NCBI RefSeq assembly: GCF_032583975.1
Contig: NZ_JAWHTF010000010.1
From: Gilvirhabdus luticola
GTDB taxonomy: Bacteria > Bacteroidota > Bacteroidia > Flavobacteriales > Flavobacteriaceae
Direction: 5' to 3' (one strand)
DNA: 64,000 nt
Shown: positions 7,977 through 17,271 of the stretch, piece by piece
How positions within the stretch are numbered: position 1 is the stretch's first letter
How the letters are laid out: each line of letters opens with the position of its first letter
The notes under the pieces: model-generated
Databases searched by the model: none
The model's input: the letters and a program-made list of their open reading frames with translations, nothing else
What the model was told of the DNA's origin: nothing
Translations under genes and position numbers: made by a program

Positions 7977-8906
7977 TTATTGTTTTATTTTGGATGCCAA
8001 TAAATATATAACTGCCATTCTTATTGCTACTCCATTTTGAACCTGATTCAAGATTATGGCTTGTTTAGAATCTGCTACATCGCTTGTAATTTCAACACCA
8101 CGATTTATAGGTCCTGGATGCATAATGGTAATTTCCTTATCCAAGGAATCCAATAATTTTTTATTAATCCCGTATTGCTGTGTGTATTCCCTTGTAGAAG
8201 GAAAATAACTTATTTCCATTCTCTCATTTTGTACACGTAACATATTAGCTACATCACACCAGTTTAAAGCATTTAAAAGATTATATTCTACTTTAACTCC
8301 TAGTTTATCAATGTATTTAGGAATTAAAGTCTTTGGCCCACAAACCATTACTTCTGCTCCTTGAAGTTGTAATGCGAAAATATTAGATAGTGCCACTCTA
8401 CTATGAAGAATATCTCCAACAATGACCACTTTTTTCCCTTTAACATATCCAAGGCGTTCTCGAATAGAATACGAATCTAAAAGTGCTTGTGTTGGATGTT
8501 CATGAGCTCCATCACCAGCATTAATAATACTTGCATTGACATGTTTAGATAAAAATACACCAGCTCCTGGATTTGGATGTCTCATAACAACCATATCCAC
8601 TTTCATTGATAAAATGTTATTTACAGTATCAATTAAAGTTTCTCCTTTTTTTACAGAGGATTGAGAAGCGGAGAAATTTATTACATCTGCAGAAAGTCTT
8701 TTTTCAGCCAACTCAAAAGACAACTTGGTTCTTGTAGAATTTTCAAAGAATAAATTAGCAATTGTAATATCACGAAGTGAAGGAACTTTCTTAATTGGTC
8801 TGTTGATGACTTCTTTAAAGTGATCTGCAGTTTCAAAAATTAATTGAATATCCTGCTTGTTAAGATATTTTATTCCAAGTAAGTGGTTTACACTTAATTC
8901 GCTCAT
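7977..8906 (-). CDS. pyrB: Aspartate carbamoyltransferase catalytic subunit
   Basis: 309 residues. It condenses carbamoyl phosphate with aspartate in pyrimidine synthesis. The carbamoyl-phosphate loop STRTKLSFE is near residues 56-64. Also present are SVKKGETLIDT, MRHPNPGA, DGAHEHPTQALLDSYSI, VGDILHSRVALSN and HPGPINRGVEI, all class signatures. No regulatory PyrI subunit is encoded nearby. It lies 3 bp after pyrR and is clearly in the same operon. A catalytically dead dihydroorotase homologue is encoded 49 kb away at 58373-59635. Confidence 0.97.
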   Translation of the reverse strand: MSELSVNHLLGIKYLNKQDIQLIFETADHFKEVINRPIKKVPSLRDITIANLFFENSTRTKLSFELAEKRLSADVINFSASQSSVKKGETLIDTVNNILSMKVDMVVMRHPNPGAGVFLSKHVNASIINAGDGAHEHPTQALLDSYSIRERLGYVKGKKVVIVGDILHSRVALSNIFALQLQGAEVMVCGPKTLIPKYIDKLGVKVEYNLLNALNWCDVANMLRVQNERMEISYFPSTREYTQQYGINKKLLDSLDKEITIMHPGPINRGVEITSDVADSKQAIILNQVQNGVAIRMAVIYLLASKIKQ

Positions 8907-8909
8907 TTA

Positions 8910-9452
8910 CTATTCGTTATTAATTAAATAAATTTTGTCTTCACCATTATTCTCTTGCCAATTCACCACAACTTTTTCTTCATTAATGGTATCTACTTGT
9001 CTACCTTTGTAATCTGGCTGAATTGGTAAATGTCTGCTAAATCGTCTATCTATAAGAGTCAGGAGTTCAATCTCTTTAGGCCTTCCAAAAGATTGAATGG
9101 CAGTTAATGCTGCCCTAATACTCCTACCTGTATAAAGTACATCATCTATAAATACTACCTTTTTGTTTTCTATAATTACATCAACTTCTGTAGTATTGGC
9201 TTCTAAAGGCTTATCTCCACGTCGAAAATCATCACGATAGAAAGTTATATCTAAATAACCTAATTGAATATTTTTGATTTTATATGCTTCTGAAAGAATT
9301 TTAACTAGTCTATTTGCTAGAAATTTTCCTCTAGGTTGGATTCCAATTAAAACTGTATCAGTAAAATCTGTATGTTTTTCAATGAGTTGACAAGCCAATC
9401 GATGTAGAATGATGTTTACCTCTTTTGCATTAAGTAACACTTTTTGACTCAT
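8910..9452 (-). CDS. pyrR: PyrR, pyr regulator / uracil phosphoribosyltransferase
   Basis: 180 residues from the ATG at 9452; an upstream in-frame start at 9491 would add 13 unlikely residues (MHYLCTPNTFGLN). The PRPP-binding motif VVFIDDVLYTGRSIRAAL and IGIQPRGKFLANRL are present. PyrR can bind pyr mRNA or act as a uracil phosphoribosyltransferase. I see no PyrR anti-antiterminator structure in the leader, so RNA regulation is not supported here. A TACCTTTG hexamer-like element on the minus strand (9485-9478) matches the Bacteroidota -7 consensus TAnnTTTG and would place transcription start about 20 bp before the ATG; I could not see a well-spaced -33 TTG. Confidence 0.93.
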   Translation of the reverse strand: MSQKVLLNAKEVNIILHRLACQLIEKHTDFTDTVLIGIQPRGKFLANRLVKILSEAYKIKNIQLGYLDITFYRDDFRRGDKPLEANTTEVDVIIENKKVVFIDDVLYTGRSIRAALTAIQSFGRPKEIELLTLIDRRFSRHLPIQPDYKGRQVDTINEEKVVVNWQENNGEDKIYLINNE

Positions 9453-9545
9453 ATTCAACCCAAACGTATTTGGAGTACAAAGGTAATGCAAAAATTTAAA
9501 AATTAAGATTAATATTAAAAATCATAATTTCATCTTCATTGCAAA

Positions 9546-9584
9546 CAAAAAAAGCCTTTCAAATTAATGAAAGGCCTTTTTTAT
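9546..9584 (-). terminator. Terminator after rpsA
   Basis: Stem GAAAGGC/GCCTTTC (9569-9575 with 9554-9560) with an 8-base loop, followed on the minus strand by a T-rich tail. It lies 18 bp beyond the rpsA stop and separates rpsA from the pyrR operon. Confidence 0.85.
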
Positions 9585-9601
9585 TCTTAACATGGAAAAA
9601 A

Positions 9602-11461
9602 TTATTTCTTTTTTCCTGTCATTTTATCTTTTAAGTCTTGTAAAACTTCATTAGCATCACCAAGTGTCGGTTTTGCTTCTGCAGCTGCAGCTTCAGCCTT
9701 TTTAGCCGCTGCTTTCACAATCTTAGCTTCTTCTTCTTTAAAAACAGCTGTATGAGATGCAACTACTCTTTTAAACTCTTTATTGAATTCGATAATCTTA
9801 AATTCTGCCTCTTCCCCTTTTTTAAGTTTTTTACCATCTTCTTTTTCTAAATGACGAGAAGGAACAAAAGCAACAATATCATCATTAAATTCAACAGTTG
9901 CACCTTTATCTACAATTTCAGAAATTTCTGCTTTGTGTACTGTATTTAAAGCAAATTCTGTTTCGTATTTATCCCAAGGATTATCTGTTGTTTGTTTGTG
10001 CCCTAAACTTAATTTACGACCTTCAACATCTAATTCAAGAACGATAACGTCAAGTTTATCCCCAACAGAACAAAACTCACTAGGATGTTTTATCTTTTTA
10101 GTCCAAGACAAATCTGAAATATAAATTAATCCATCAATACCTTCTTCCAATTCTACAAAAACACCAAAGTTTGTAAAGTTTCTAACAATTCCTGTATGTT
10201 TAGAGCCTACAGGATATTTTCCTGTAATATCAGTCCAAGGATCTGGAGTTAATTGCTTAATACCTAAAGACATTTTACGATCTTCTCTATCTAATGTTAA
10301 AATAACTGCTTCAATTTCGTCTCCAACAGAAACGAAATCTTGTGCAGAACGCAAATGTGTAGACCAAGACATTTCAGAAACGTGAATTAAGCCTTCTACA
10401 CCATCAGCAACTTCAATAAATGCTCCATAATCTGCAATTACTACAACTTTACCTTTTACTTTATCTCCAACTTTTACCTCTTCTCCTAAAGCTTCCCAAG
10501 GATGCTTGCTTAATTGCTTTAATCCTAATTGAATTCTAGATTTATCTTCATCAAAGTCAAGGATTACCACATTTAATTTTTCATCCAACTCAACTATTTC
10601 GTTTGGATGATTGATTCTTGACCAAGAAAGATCTGTAATATGTATTAATCCATCAACACCACCAAGATCAATAAAGACTCCGTAAGATGTGATGTTTTTT
10701 ACAACACCTTCCAATACTTGACCTTTTTCTAATTGACCAATAATTTCTTTCTTTTGCTCTTCAATATCAGCTTCAATTAAAGCTTTATGTGAAACTACTA
10801 CGTTTTTGAATTCGTGGTTGATTTTTACAACTTTAAATTCCATAGTTTTATTTACATATTGATCGTAATCTCTAATTGGTTTTACATCAATTTGAGAACC
10901 AGGCAAGAACGCTTCGATACCAAAAACATCTACTATCATACCACCTTTAGTTCTGCATTTCACAAAACCATTTACGATTTCGCCAGAATCATGAGCTGCA
11001 TTTACGCGATCCCATGCTTTAATTACTCTAGCTTTTCTGTGAGATAATACTAATTGACCAGTTGCATCTTCACGCACATCAATTAATACCTCTACTTTAT
11101 CTCCTACTTTTAAGTTTGGATTGTAGCGAAATTCGTTTAAAGAAATAACGCCTTCAGATTTTGCATTGATATCTATAATGGCATCACGATCTGTAATGTG
11201 AATTACTTCACCTTCTACAACTTCTTCGTCTAAAGTGTCAACGAAATTTTCTGCTACTAATTTTTCAAATTCTTTAAGTTGCTTGTCATCAACTTCATCA
11301 ATTCCCTCTTGATAGTTGTGCCAATTAAAGTCTTTTAAAAATTTTTCTGGATTTGCTTGAGCTTCAGATACTACTGGAGCTTCAGCTGTTTGAACTTCAG
11401 TTTCTGCAACTTCTGGAGTTTCCGTTGCTACAACTTTAGCTTTTTTTGCTTTTTCAGCCAT
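9602..11461 (-). CDS. rpsA: 30S ribosomal protein S1
   Basis: 619 residues from the ATG at 11461 (MAEKAKKAKVV); an upstream start at 11515 would add an implausible 18-residue leader. An acidic/Ala-rich N-terminal extension is followed by six S1 OB-fold domains, recognisable by repeated blocks such as GVVKNITSYGVFIDLGGVDGLIHITDLSW, GKVVVIADYGAFIEVADG and GIVRNFTNFGVFVELEEG, and then a Lys/Ala-rich tail. S1 binds mRNA and unfolds it on the ribosome. The leader from 11462 to 11635 is about 170 bp, long enough for regulation, but I could not resolve a structure in it. Confidence 0.95.
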   Translation of the reverse strand: MAEKAKKAKVVATETPEVAETEVQTAEAPVVSEAQANPEKFLKDFNWHNYQEGIDEVDDKQLKEFEKLVAENFVDTLDEEVVEGEVIHITDRDAIIDINAKSEGVISLNEFRYNPNLKVGDKVEVLIDVREDATGQLVLSHRKARVIKAWDRVNAAHDSGEIVNGFVKCRTKGGMIVDVFGIEAFLPGSQIDVKPIRDYDQYVNKTMEFKVVKINHEFKNVVVSHKALIEADIEEQKKEIIGQLEKGQVLEGVVKNITSYGVFIDLGGVDGLIHITDLSWSRINHPNEIVELDEKLNVVILDFDEDKSRIQLGLKQLSKHPWEALGEEVKVGDKVKGKVVVIADYGAFIEVADGVEGLIHVSEMSWSTHLRSAQDFVSVGDEIEAVILTLDREDRKMSLGIKQLTPDPWTDITGKYPVGSKHTGIVRNFTNFGVFVELEEGIDGLIYISDLSWTKKIKHPSEFCSVGDKLDVIVLELDVEGRKLSLGHKQTTDNPWDKYETEFALNTVHKAEISEIVDKGATVEFNDDIVAFVPSRHLEKEDGKKLKKGEEAEFKIIEFNKEFKRVVASHTAVFKEEEAKIVKAAAKKAEAAAAEAKPTLGDANEVLQDLKDKMTGKKK

Positions 11462-11635
11462 GTGCTGATTAAATTTGTATTCTGTATGTTTCGGAAGATT
11501 TAAAAGCAATAACACACAGAAGCGTTAAAATTTATTTTTATCGTTCCTTTTATCTTTCCGTCATTTGCTAAAAGGAGTGCAAAAATAGTACTTTAAAATA
11601 AATTCACCTAAACTATTTGCTTAAAAATTAAAGTT

Positions 11636-12331
11636 TTACTCTAAATCAACGAGTGTCTTATTTACGAGTTGTAGAATTTTATCAAATTGTTCTTGAATGG
11701 TCATGTTTGAATTATCAATCTCTATGGCATCTTTAGCTTTTACCAAAGGAGAATCTTCCCTATGTGAATCTATATAATCACGTTCTTGAACATTTTTTAG
11801 TACTTCATCGTACTCTACTTCATCTCCTCTTTCAACAAGCTCTTGGTAGCGACGCTTGGCTTTGGTTTCGGCTGAAGCTGTCATGAAAATTTTTAATTCG
11901 GCATCTGGAAAAACCACTGTTCCAATATCTCTGCCATCCATAACAATCCCTTTATATTTACCCATTAACTGTTGTTGTTTAACCAACTGATATCGAACTT
12001 CTGGGATTGTTGAAACCTGACTTACAAAATTTGATACTTCTAATGTTCTTATTTCCTTTTCAACATTTTTATCATTTAAATAAACTTCAGAAAAATCTAA
12101 ACTTTCATTGAATTTAAACCTTATAGAAACATTGTGCAGTGCAGTTACCAATCCTTCTATATCAAAATGAGAATCATCAACAAAATTATTTTGCATTGCA
12201 AAAAGCGTTACTGCTCTATACATGGCTCCAGAATCAACATAAATATAGCCCAAATGCTTTGCCAACTGTTTAGCTACAGTACTTTTGCCTGTTGAAGAAA
12301 AGCCGTCGATAGCTATTATTATTTTGCTCAT
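11636..12331 (-). CDS. cmk: Cytidylate kinase
   Basis: 231 residues. It phosphorylates CMP/dCMP with ATP. The P-loop GFSSTGKSTVAKQLA is at residues 10-24, followed by the NMP-binding helix YVDSGAMYRAVTL, then VMDGRDIGTVVFPDAELKIFMTAS and RRYQELVERGDE, all typical. Its start overlaps the porQ stop by 1 base (TAATG), so the two are translationally coupled. cmk next to rpsA is a very common bacterial arrangement. Confidence 0.96.
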   Translation of the reverse strand: MSKIIIAIDGFSSTGKSTVAKQLAKHLGYIYVDSGAMYRAVTLFAMQNNFVDDSHFDIEGLVTALHNVSIRFKFNESLDFSEVYLNDKNVEKEIRTLEVSNFVSQVSTIPEVRYQLVKQQQLMGKYKGIVMDGRDIGTVVFPDAELKIFMTASAETKAKRRYQELVERGDEVEYDEVLKNVQERDYIDSHREDSPLVKAKDAIEIDNSNMTIQEQFDKILQLVNKTLVDLE

Positions 12332-13350
12332 TATTGTAAGTCTAATTGTAAGCCGAAAAAGTTAGAATTTGCGGCACTTGTATATTTGGCATGCGTATAA
12401 CTAAAGCGCATTTTATTAATTTTAATTGAGAATCCTGCAGATAATCCTGAAAAATTTCTTTGATCCACAATACGTAATTCTTCAGCTCTTCTGAAATTAT
12501 AAGCTAATCTAATATTGAAACCTCCTTCAGGGAACAGCTCGGCTCCTAAAATAGTATGCCTAATAACTTGTCCGAAAAAACCAATCTTCTCTTGAGTTTG
12601 ATTTCCAGATAAATCTGAAGTAGCTCTTGCAGGGTTTGGTCTTGCAATTGGCCATTTTTGCAAATTCTCAAAAGTTATATGCCATCGTATCGGAACATGT
12701 TCTAAAGTTTGTGACAGTCCAAAATCTACTTCAAAAGGAAGCGGTTCGTTTAGGCCGGCATACGTTGTAATTTGGCTTCCTAGATTTCTTACAACTAACG
12801 CAGCGTTAAAATCAATCCTATCATCAATATATATCAAACCTAAATCAACAGCAGCGCCAAAAGAGCTGTACTGTTCTAATTTTGAAGTGATTAATTTTAA
12901 GTTTCCACCAAAATAAAAATCTGAATATCCAATCTGCAAAGCATAGCCCATTGATAATGCAACTTCATTGCCAGTAAATGTTCCTGTTTGGTTACCTTCT
13001 TCATCATAGCCATCGAAAGAACCATAATTTATGTATGTAATACCAGCATGAAATGTTTGGGTTCTTCTATCAATTGTATAAGCATAAGCAGCCGTACCAT
13101 AACTTATACCTCCCAAATAACTCGTATAGTTTAGAGCTAATTGATTGTCCATATCCATATTAATTGTCGCTGGATTGTAAAGCCCTTGAGTTACATCGTA
13201 GTCCACATTGGTAATAACTTTACCACCAAGAGCAGCCTGTCGAGGAGATGACACCAAATTAAGAAATTGATATGTTGATTCACCCCCTAATTGAGCTAAA
13301 GCAAAATTGCTTAAAAGCAAACAAAAAAATAAGCTGATTCTCTTTAACAT
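12331..13350 (-). CDS. porQ: Type IX secretion system protein PorQ
   Basis: 339 residues with a signal peptide (1-19, ending FALAQ). The mature start LGGESTYQFLNLVSSPRQAALGGK and the LYNPATIN segment are distinctive of PorQ, an outer-membrane beta-barrel of the PorV/FadL-like group. In Porphyromonas, PorQ works with PorU, PorV and PorZ in the attachment complex that cleaves sorting signals and anchors cargo. Its presence agrees with the T9SS cargo gene at the left edge. It is coupled to cmk (1-base overlap). The upstream gap to lon holds the lon terminator. Confidence 0.92.
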   Translation of the reverse strand: MLKRISLFFCLLLSNFALAQLGGESTYQFLNLVSSPRQAALGGKVITNVDYDVTQGLYNPATINMDMDNQLALNYTSYLGGISYGTAAYAYTIDRRTQTFHAGITYINYGSFDGYDEEGNQTGTFTGNEVALSMGYALQIGYSDFYFGGNLKLITSKLEQYSSFGAAVDLGLIYIDDRIDFNAALVVRNLGSQITTYAGLNEPLPFEVDFGLSQTLEHVPIRWHITFENLQKWPIARPNPARATSDLSGNQTQEKIGFFGQVIRHTILGAELFPEGGFNIRLAYNFRRAEELRIVDQRNFSGLSAGFSIKINKMRFSYTHAKYTSAANSNFFGLQLDLQ

Positions 13351-13411
13351 AAAGGCACAAAGTAACTAAATCTATCTTAAAACGGTTTCAGGTTTGATTT
13401 ATTTTTAATTC

Positions 13412-13440
13412 ATAAAAAAACCTCGAATATAATCGAGGTT
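13412..13440 (-). terminator. Terminator after lon
   Basis: Stem AACCTCGA/TCGAGGTT (13419-13426 with 13433-13440), a 6-base loop, and a T7 run on the minus strand. It begins 6 bp after the lon stop codon and separates lon from porQ. Confidence 0.88.
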
Positions 13441-13446
13441 CAAATA

Positions 13447-15897
13447 TTAAAGTTTCTTTGCGTTTTTTACCTTTTGATTCGTAATTGCTAAATTAATGAC
13501 TTCGCTCATATCGGTTACATAATGAAAGCTAAGACCTTTTAAATAATCTTCTTTAATTTCATTGATATCACGTCTGTTCTCTTCACAAAGCAAGATTTCT
13601 TTTATTTTAGCACGTTTGGCAGCTAATATCTTTTCCTTGATACCGCCAACTGGAAGTACTTTTCCGCGAAGTGTAATCTCTCCTGTCATAGCCAGACTTT
13701 TCTTAACCTTCTTTTGTGTGAAAAGAGAAACCAAAGACGTTAACATAGTAACACCTGCGCTTGGGCCGTCTTTAGGCGTTGCTCCTTCAGGAACGTGAAT
13801 ATGAACATTATATTTATCAAAAACTTCTGGATCAATACCTAACTCATCTGCATTGGCTTTAATATATTCCATAGCAATCGTTGCAGATTCTTTCATCACT
13901 TTACCAAGGTTACCAGTAATATTCAAAGTACCTTTTCCCTTTGATAAAATAGATTCAATAAACAGAATATCGCCTCCTACTCTGGTCCAAGCTAAACCTG
14001 TTACCACACCTGCAACATTATTGTTTTCGTATTTATCGCGTTCTAGTTTCGGGCTACCAAGAACTTCAATAATATCTTCATTAATTACTTTGACATTATA
14101 ATTTTCTTCCATAGCAATATTTTTGGCAGCATGACGTACCATTTTTGCTATTTGCTTTTCAAGGCCTCTAACACCAGATTCTCGTGTATAACCTTCAACG
14201 ATTTTCTCCAATTGTGGCTTACCTATTTTTAAGTGTTTGTCAGTTAATCCATGTTCTTTTAATTGTTTTGGAAGTAAATGACGTTTAGCAATTTCAACTT
14301 TTTCTTCTATAGTATAGCCTGTAACATTAATAATCTCCATTCTATCAAGTAATGCAGGTTGTATATTATTCAAGCTATTAGATGTTGCAATGAACATAAC
14401 TTTTGAAAGATCGTAGCCCATCTCAAGAAAATTGTCATAAAACTCATTATTTTGTTCTGGATCTAAAACTTCCAGCATTGCGGAAGAAGGATCTCCTTGA
14501 TGAGAATTTGATAGTTTATCAATTTCATCTAAAACAAAAACAGGGTTTGATGTGCCAGCCTTTTTTAAACTTTGAAGAATTCTTCCAGGCATTGCACCTA
14601 TATATGTTTTTCTATGACCACGAATTTCTGCCTCATCTCGCAAACCTCCAAGAGACATTCGTACATATTCTCTACCGAGTGCTTCAGCAATTGATTTACC
14701 AAGTGAAGTCTTACCAACACCTGGAGGTCCTAAAAGACAAAGTATTGGTGACTTCATATCGTTTCTTAATTTTAAAACAGCCAAATACTCAATGATTCTT
14801 CTTTTCACATCATCTAGACCATAATGATCTCTGTCTAGAATTCTTTTAGCACGTTTTAAATCAAATTTATCTTTGCTGTATTCGTTCCATGGTAAATCCA
14901 AAAATAAATCCAAATAATTCCTCTGAATGGAGTATTCTGCCACTTGTGGATTCATACGTTGCATTTTAGCTAACTCTCTATCAAAATGCTTAGCAACAAC
15001 TTCGTCCCATTTTTTTTCTGAAGCACGAACTTTCATCTCATCTATTTCCTCCTCATAGCTTACTCCTCCAAGTTCTTCTTGAATAGTTTTGATTTGCTGA
15101 TGAAGGAAATATTCACGCTGTTGTTGATTTAAATCACTTTGTACTTTGGATTGAATATCATTCTTAAGTTCGAGTTTCTGAAATTCGATATTCATATATT
15201 TAAGTGTGGCAAGAGCTCTTTCTTTTAAATCATTTTGCTCTAACAATGATTGCTTCTCATTCACAGAAAGATTCATGTTTGAAGACACAAAGTTTATTAA
15301 AAATGAACTACTCTCTATATTCTTTATGGCAAAAGAAGCTTCACTTGGAATATTTGGACTGTCTCTTATAATTTGTAAAGCCAAATCTTTTATAGAGTCT
15401 ATGATAGCTCCAAATTCTTTATTTTGATCTGCTGGTCTAGCTTCTGGAACCTCTCTTACTGTAGCAGTCATATATGGTTCTTCAGTAATTACCTCTGCAA
15501 CTTTAAAACGTTTTTTTCCTTGAATTATAACTGTTGTATTGCCATCTGGCATTTTTAATACACGAAGAATTCTTGCGACAGTTCCTGTTTCATTTATATC
15601 TCGTGCAGAAGGATCTTCAACAGATTCGTCTTTTTGGGATACAACACCTATAACTTTACTGCCGCTATTGGCATCTTTTATAAGCTTGATGGATTTATCC
15701 CGTCCGGCAGTTATTGGGATTACAACACCTGGGAAAAGCACTGTATTTCTCAACGGTAGTATTGGTAATACTTCAGGTAAATTCTCATTATTTATCTCTG
15801 CTTCATCTTCAGGTGTCATTAACGGAATTAGTTCCGAATTTTCGTCAAATTCCTGAAATGACAAACTGTCAAGATTAAGTAAATTGGTTTTCTTCAT
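13447..15897 (-). CDS. lon: Lon protease (endopeptidase La)
   Basis: 816 residues. ATP-dependent serine protease for misfolded and regulatory proteins. An N-terminal LAN substrate-binding domain (LPILPLRNTVLFPGVVIPI) is followed by a coiled-coil region, the AAA+ module with Walker A GPPGVGKTSLGK (about residue 388) and Walker B FVLDEIDKL, and the C-terminal protease domain with catalytic Ser near 713 (PKDGPSAGVTM) and Lys near 755 (GIKEKILAAKRA). All catalytic residues are present. The 240-bp gap to the divergent sigma-factor gene must hold both promoters; I could not assign them with confidence. Confidence 0.97.
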   Translation of the reverse strand: MKKTNLLNLDSLSFQEFDENSELIPLMTPEDEAEINNENLPEVLPILPLRNTVLFPGVVIPITAGRDKSIKLIKDANSGSKVIGVVSQKDESVEDPSARDINETGTVARILRVLKMPDGNTTVIIQGKKRFKVAEVITEEPYMTATVREVPEARPADQNKEFGAIIDSIKDLALQIIRDSPNIPSEASFAIKNIESSSFLINFVSSNMNLSVNEKQSLLEQNDLKERALATLKYMNIEFQKLELKNDIQSKVQSDLNQQQREYFLHQQIKTIQEELGGVSYEEEIDEMKVRASEKKWDEVVAKHFDRELAKMQRMNPQVAEYSIQRNYLDLFLDLPWNEYSKDKFDLKRAKRILDRDHYGLDDVKRRIIEYLAVLKLRNDMKSPILCLLGPPGVGKTSLGKSIAEALGREYVRMSLGGLRDEAEIRGHRKTYIGAMPGRILQSLKKAGTSNPVFVLDEIDKLSNSHQGDPSSAMLEVLDPEQNNEFYDNFLEMGYDLSKVMFIATSNSLNNIQPALLDRMEIINVTGYTIEEKVEIAKRHLLPKQLKEHGLTDKHLKIGKPQLEKIVEGYTRESGVRGLEKQIAKMVRHAAKNIAMEENYNVKVINEDIIEVLGSPKLERDKYENNNVAGVVTGLAWTRVGGDILFIESILSKGKGTLNITGNLGKVMKESATIAMEYIKANADELGIDPEVFDKYNVHIHVPEGATPKDGPSAGVTMLTSLVSLFTQKKVKKSLAMTGEITLRGKVLPVGGIKEKILAAKRAKIKEILLCEENRRDINEIKEDYLKGLSFHYVTDMSEVINLAITNQKVKNAKKL

Positions 15898-16138
15898 AAA
15901 AATATTTAAGCCATTATGTCATTATTTAACTAAATAACAGAACGGATATTGTTCAAAATTAAATTATAAAATGAAGTTATTTATTTTATTTTCAATTAGT
16001 TAAAAATAATTAAACTCATAACTTCTTCCATAAAAAGTCAATTAACATGCCAACTTTAAATAAATTTATTGCAGTTTTTTAATTATAACTGTAACAAAGT
16101 TTAAGTAACTTCATCTTTCTTATAAACAATTTGTTTTT

Positions 16139-16699
16139 GTGTCACTACCCAACCTAAATATAGAGCAACTTGCAGAGCTATGTATATCTGGAAACCAACA
16201 TGCGCAGTTGGAAATTTATAACAGATATTATAAAGCAATGTACAACACTTCTTTAAGGATTGTAAAGGATACTTATGAAGCCGAAGACATCATGCAAGAC
16301 TCCTTTTTAGTTGCCTTTACAAAACTAGGTGAATTAAAAGATTTAAAAACCTTTGGTGCCTGGTTAAAACGAATTGTAATTAATAACAGTATTTATCATT
16401 ATAAAAAAAATAATAAATACCAAAACGTTCCTTTTGACAATGTATTATATAAAGTTGAGACTGACCAAAGCATTGGTAGTGACAATGGTTTGACCAACTT
16501 AAAAGTACAACAGGTACTGAAGGCTATTAAAGAATTAAAAGACAATTACAGGATAGCATTAACCTTAAATTTAATTGAAGGTTACGATTACGAAGAAATA
16601 AGTGAAATAATGGAAATATCAAATGCAAATTGCAGAACCATTATTTCAAGAGCAAAAGAAAGTTTAAGAAATAAGCTACTGCCTTTAGCAGCAAACTAA
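16139..16699 (+). CDS. RNA polymerase sigma-70 family (ECF-type) factor
   Basis: 186 residues. Region 2 (about 20-95: AQLEIYNRYYKAMYNTSLRIVKDTYEAEDIMQDSFLVAFTKL) and region 4 (about 125-175: YRIALTLNLIEGYDYEEISEIMEISNANCRTIISRAKESLRNKL) are both complete. The start is a GTG; there is no ATG in frame between it and conserved region 2. The gene after it encodes a single-pass membrane protein of anti-sigma type, then two exported proteins, so the likely role is response to an envelope signal, possibly with autoregulation from the 240-bp upstream region. The target genes are inferred from position only. Confidence 0.9.
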   Translation: MSLPNLNIEQLAELCISGNQHAQLEIYNRYYKAMYNTSLRIVKDTYEAEDIMQDSFLVAFTKLGELKDLKTFGAWLKRIVINNSIYHYKKNNKYQNVPFDNVLYKVETDQSIGSDNGLTNLKVQQVLKAIKELKDNYRIALTLNLIEGYDYEEISEIMEISNANCRTIISRAKESLRNKLLPLAAN

Positions 16700-16713
16700 T
16701 TAAAACTCAAGTT

Positions 16714-17271
16714 ATGAGTAAAGATAATTTAGATAATCTTTTTGAACAATTTAAAAATGACTTTGATCTTGAAGAGCCAAGAACAGATCATAAAGGTCGC
16801 TTTCTTGATAAGTTAAACACTTATCAAAAGGGTTCTGAAAAGAAGCATAAATCGGCTTTCTGGAAACCTTTATTGGGTATCGCAGCTACTATAGTATTAT
16901 TAGTTGTATTCTCAATAGGAAATCAAAAAAACGATGATACTCGTGACTTGGCGAGTGTTTCGCCAGAAATGGCGGAAACAGAAGATTTTTTTACTACGAC
17001 TATTGAAGTTGAACTTAAAAAAATAACTAGCGAATCTTCTCCTGTAACCCAACTTCTGGTTGATGATGCGTTAAAACAAATGAAAATTTTAGAAAATGAT
17101 TACGAAAAATTGAAAAAAGATCTATCTATAAGTGATGATGACAATCGCGTTATTTATGCCATGATTTCAAACTTCCAAAATAGAATTGACCTTTTAAAAA
17201 ATACACTAGAACAAATTGATACTGTAAAACAATTAAAAAATATAACAAATGAGAACAAAGCTACAATTTAG
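16714..17271 (+). CDS. Putative anti-sigma factor, single-pass membrane protein
   Basis: 185 residues. A charged cytoplasmic N-terminus (about 1-45: LDNLFEQFKNDFDLEEPRTDHKGRFLDKL), one transmembrane helix (about 48-66: LLGIAATIVLLVVFSI), and a periplasmic part with predicted helices (LLVDDALKQMKILENDYEKLKKDLSI). This topology and the position 14 bp after a sigma-factor gene suggest that it holds the sigma factor at the membrane. I see no zinc-binding ZAS motif, so the assignment rests on topology and context. It overlaps the next gene by 23 bp. Confidence 0.65.
   Translation: MSKDNLDNLFEQFKNDFDLEEPRTDHKGRFLDKLNTYQKGSEKKHKSAFWKPLLGIAATIVLLVVFSIGNQKNDDTRDLASVSPEMAETEDFFTTTIEVELKKITSESSPVTQLLVDDALKQMKILENDYEKLKKDLSISDDDNRVIYAMISNFQNRIDLLKNTLEQIDTVKQLKNITNENKATI

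Noticed and set aside
9453..9545. PyrR-binding attenuator in the pyrR leader
   Set aside because: No antiterminator/anti-antiterminator hairpin pair could be drawn; the hairpin at 9546-9584 belongs to rpsA.
14403..14795. 130-residue plus-strand ORF inside lon
   Set aside because: Antisense shadow of the lon AAA+ domain; no start context or family features.
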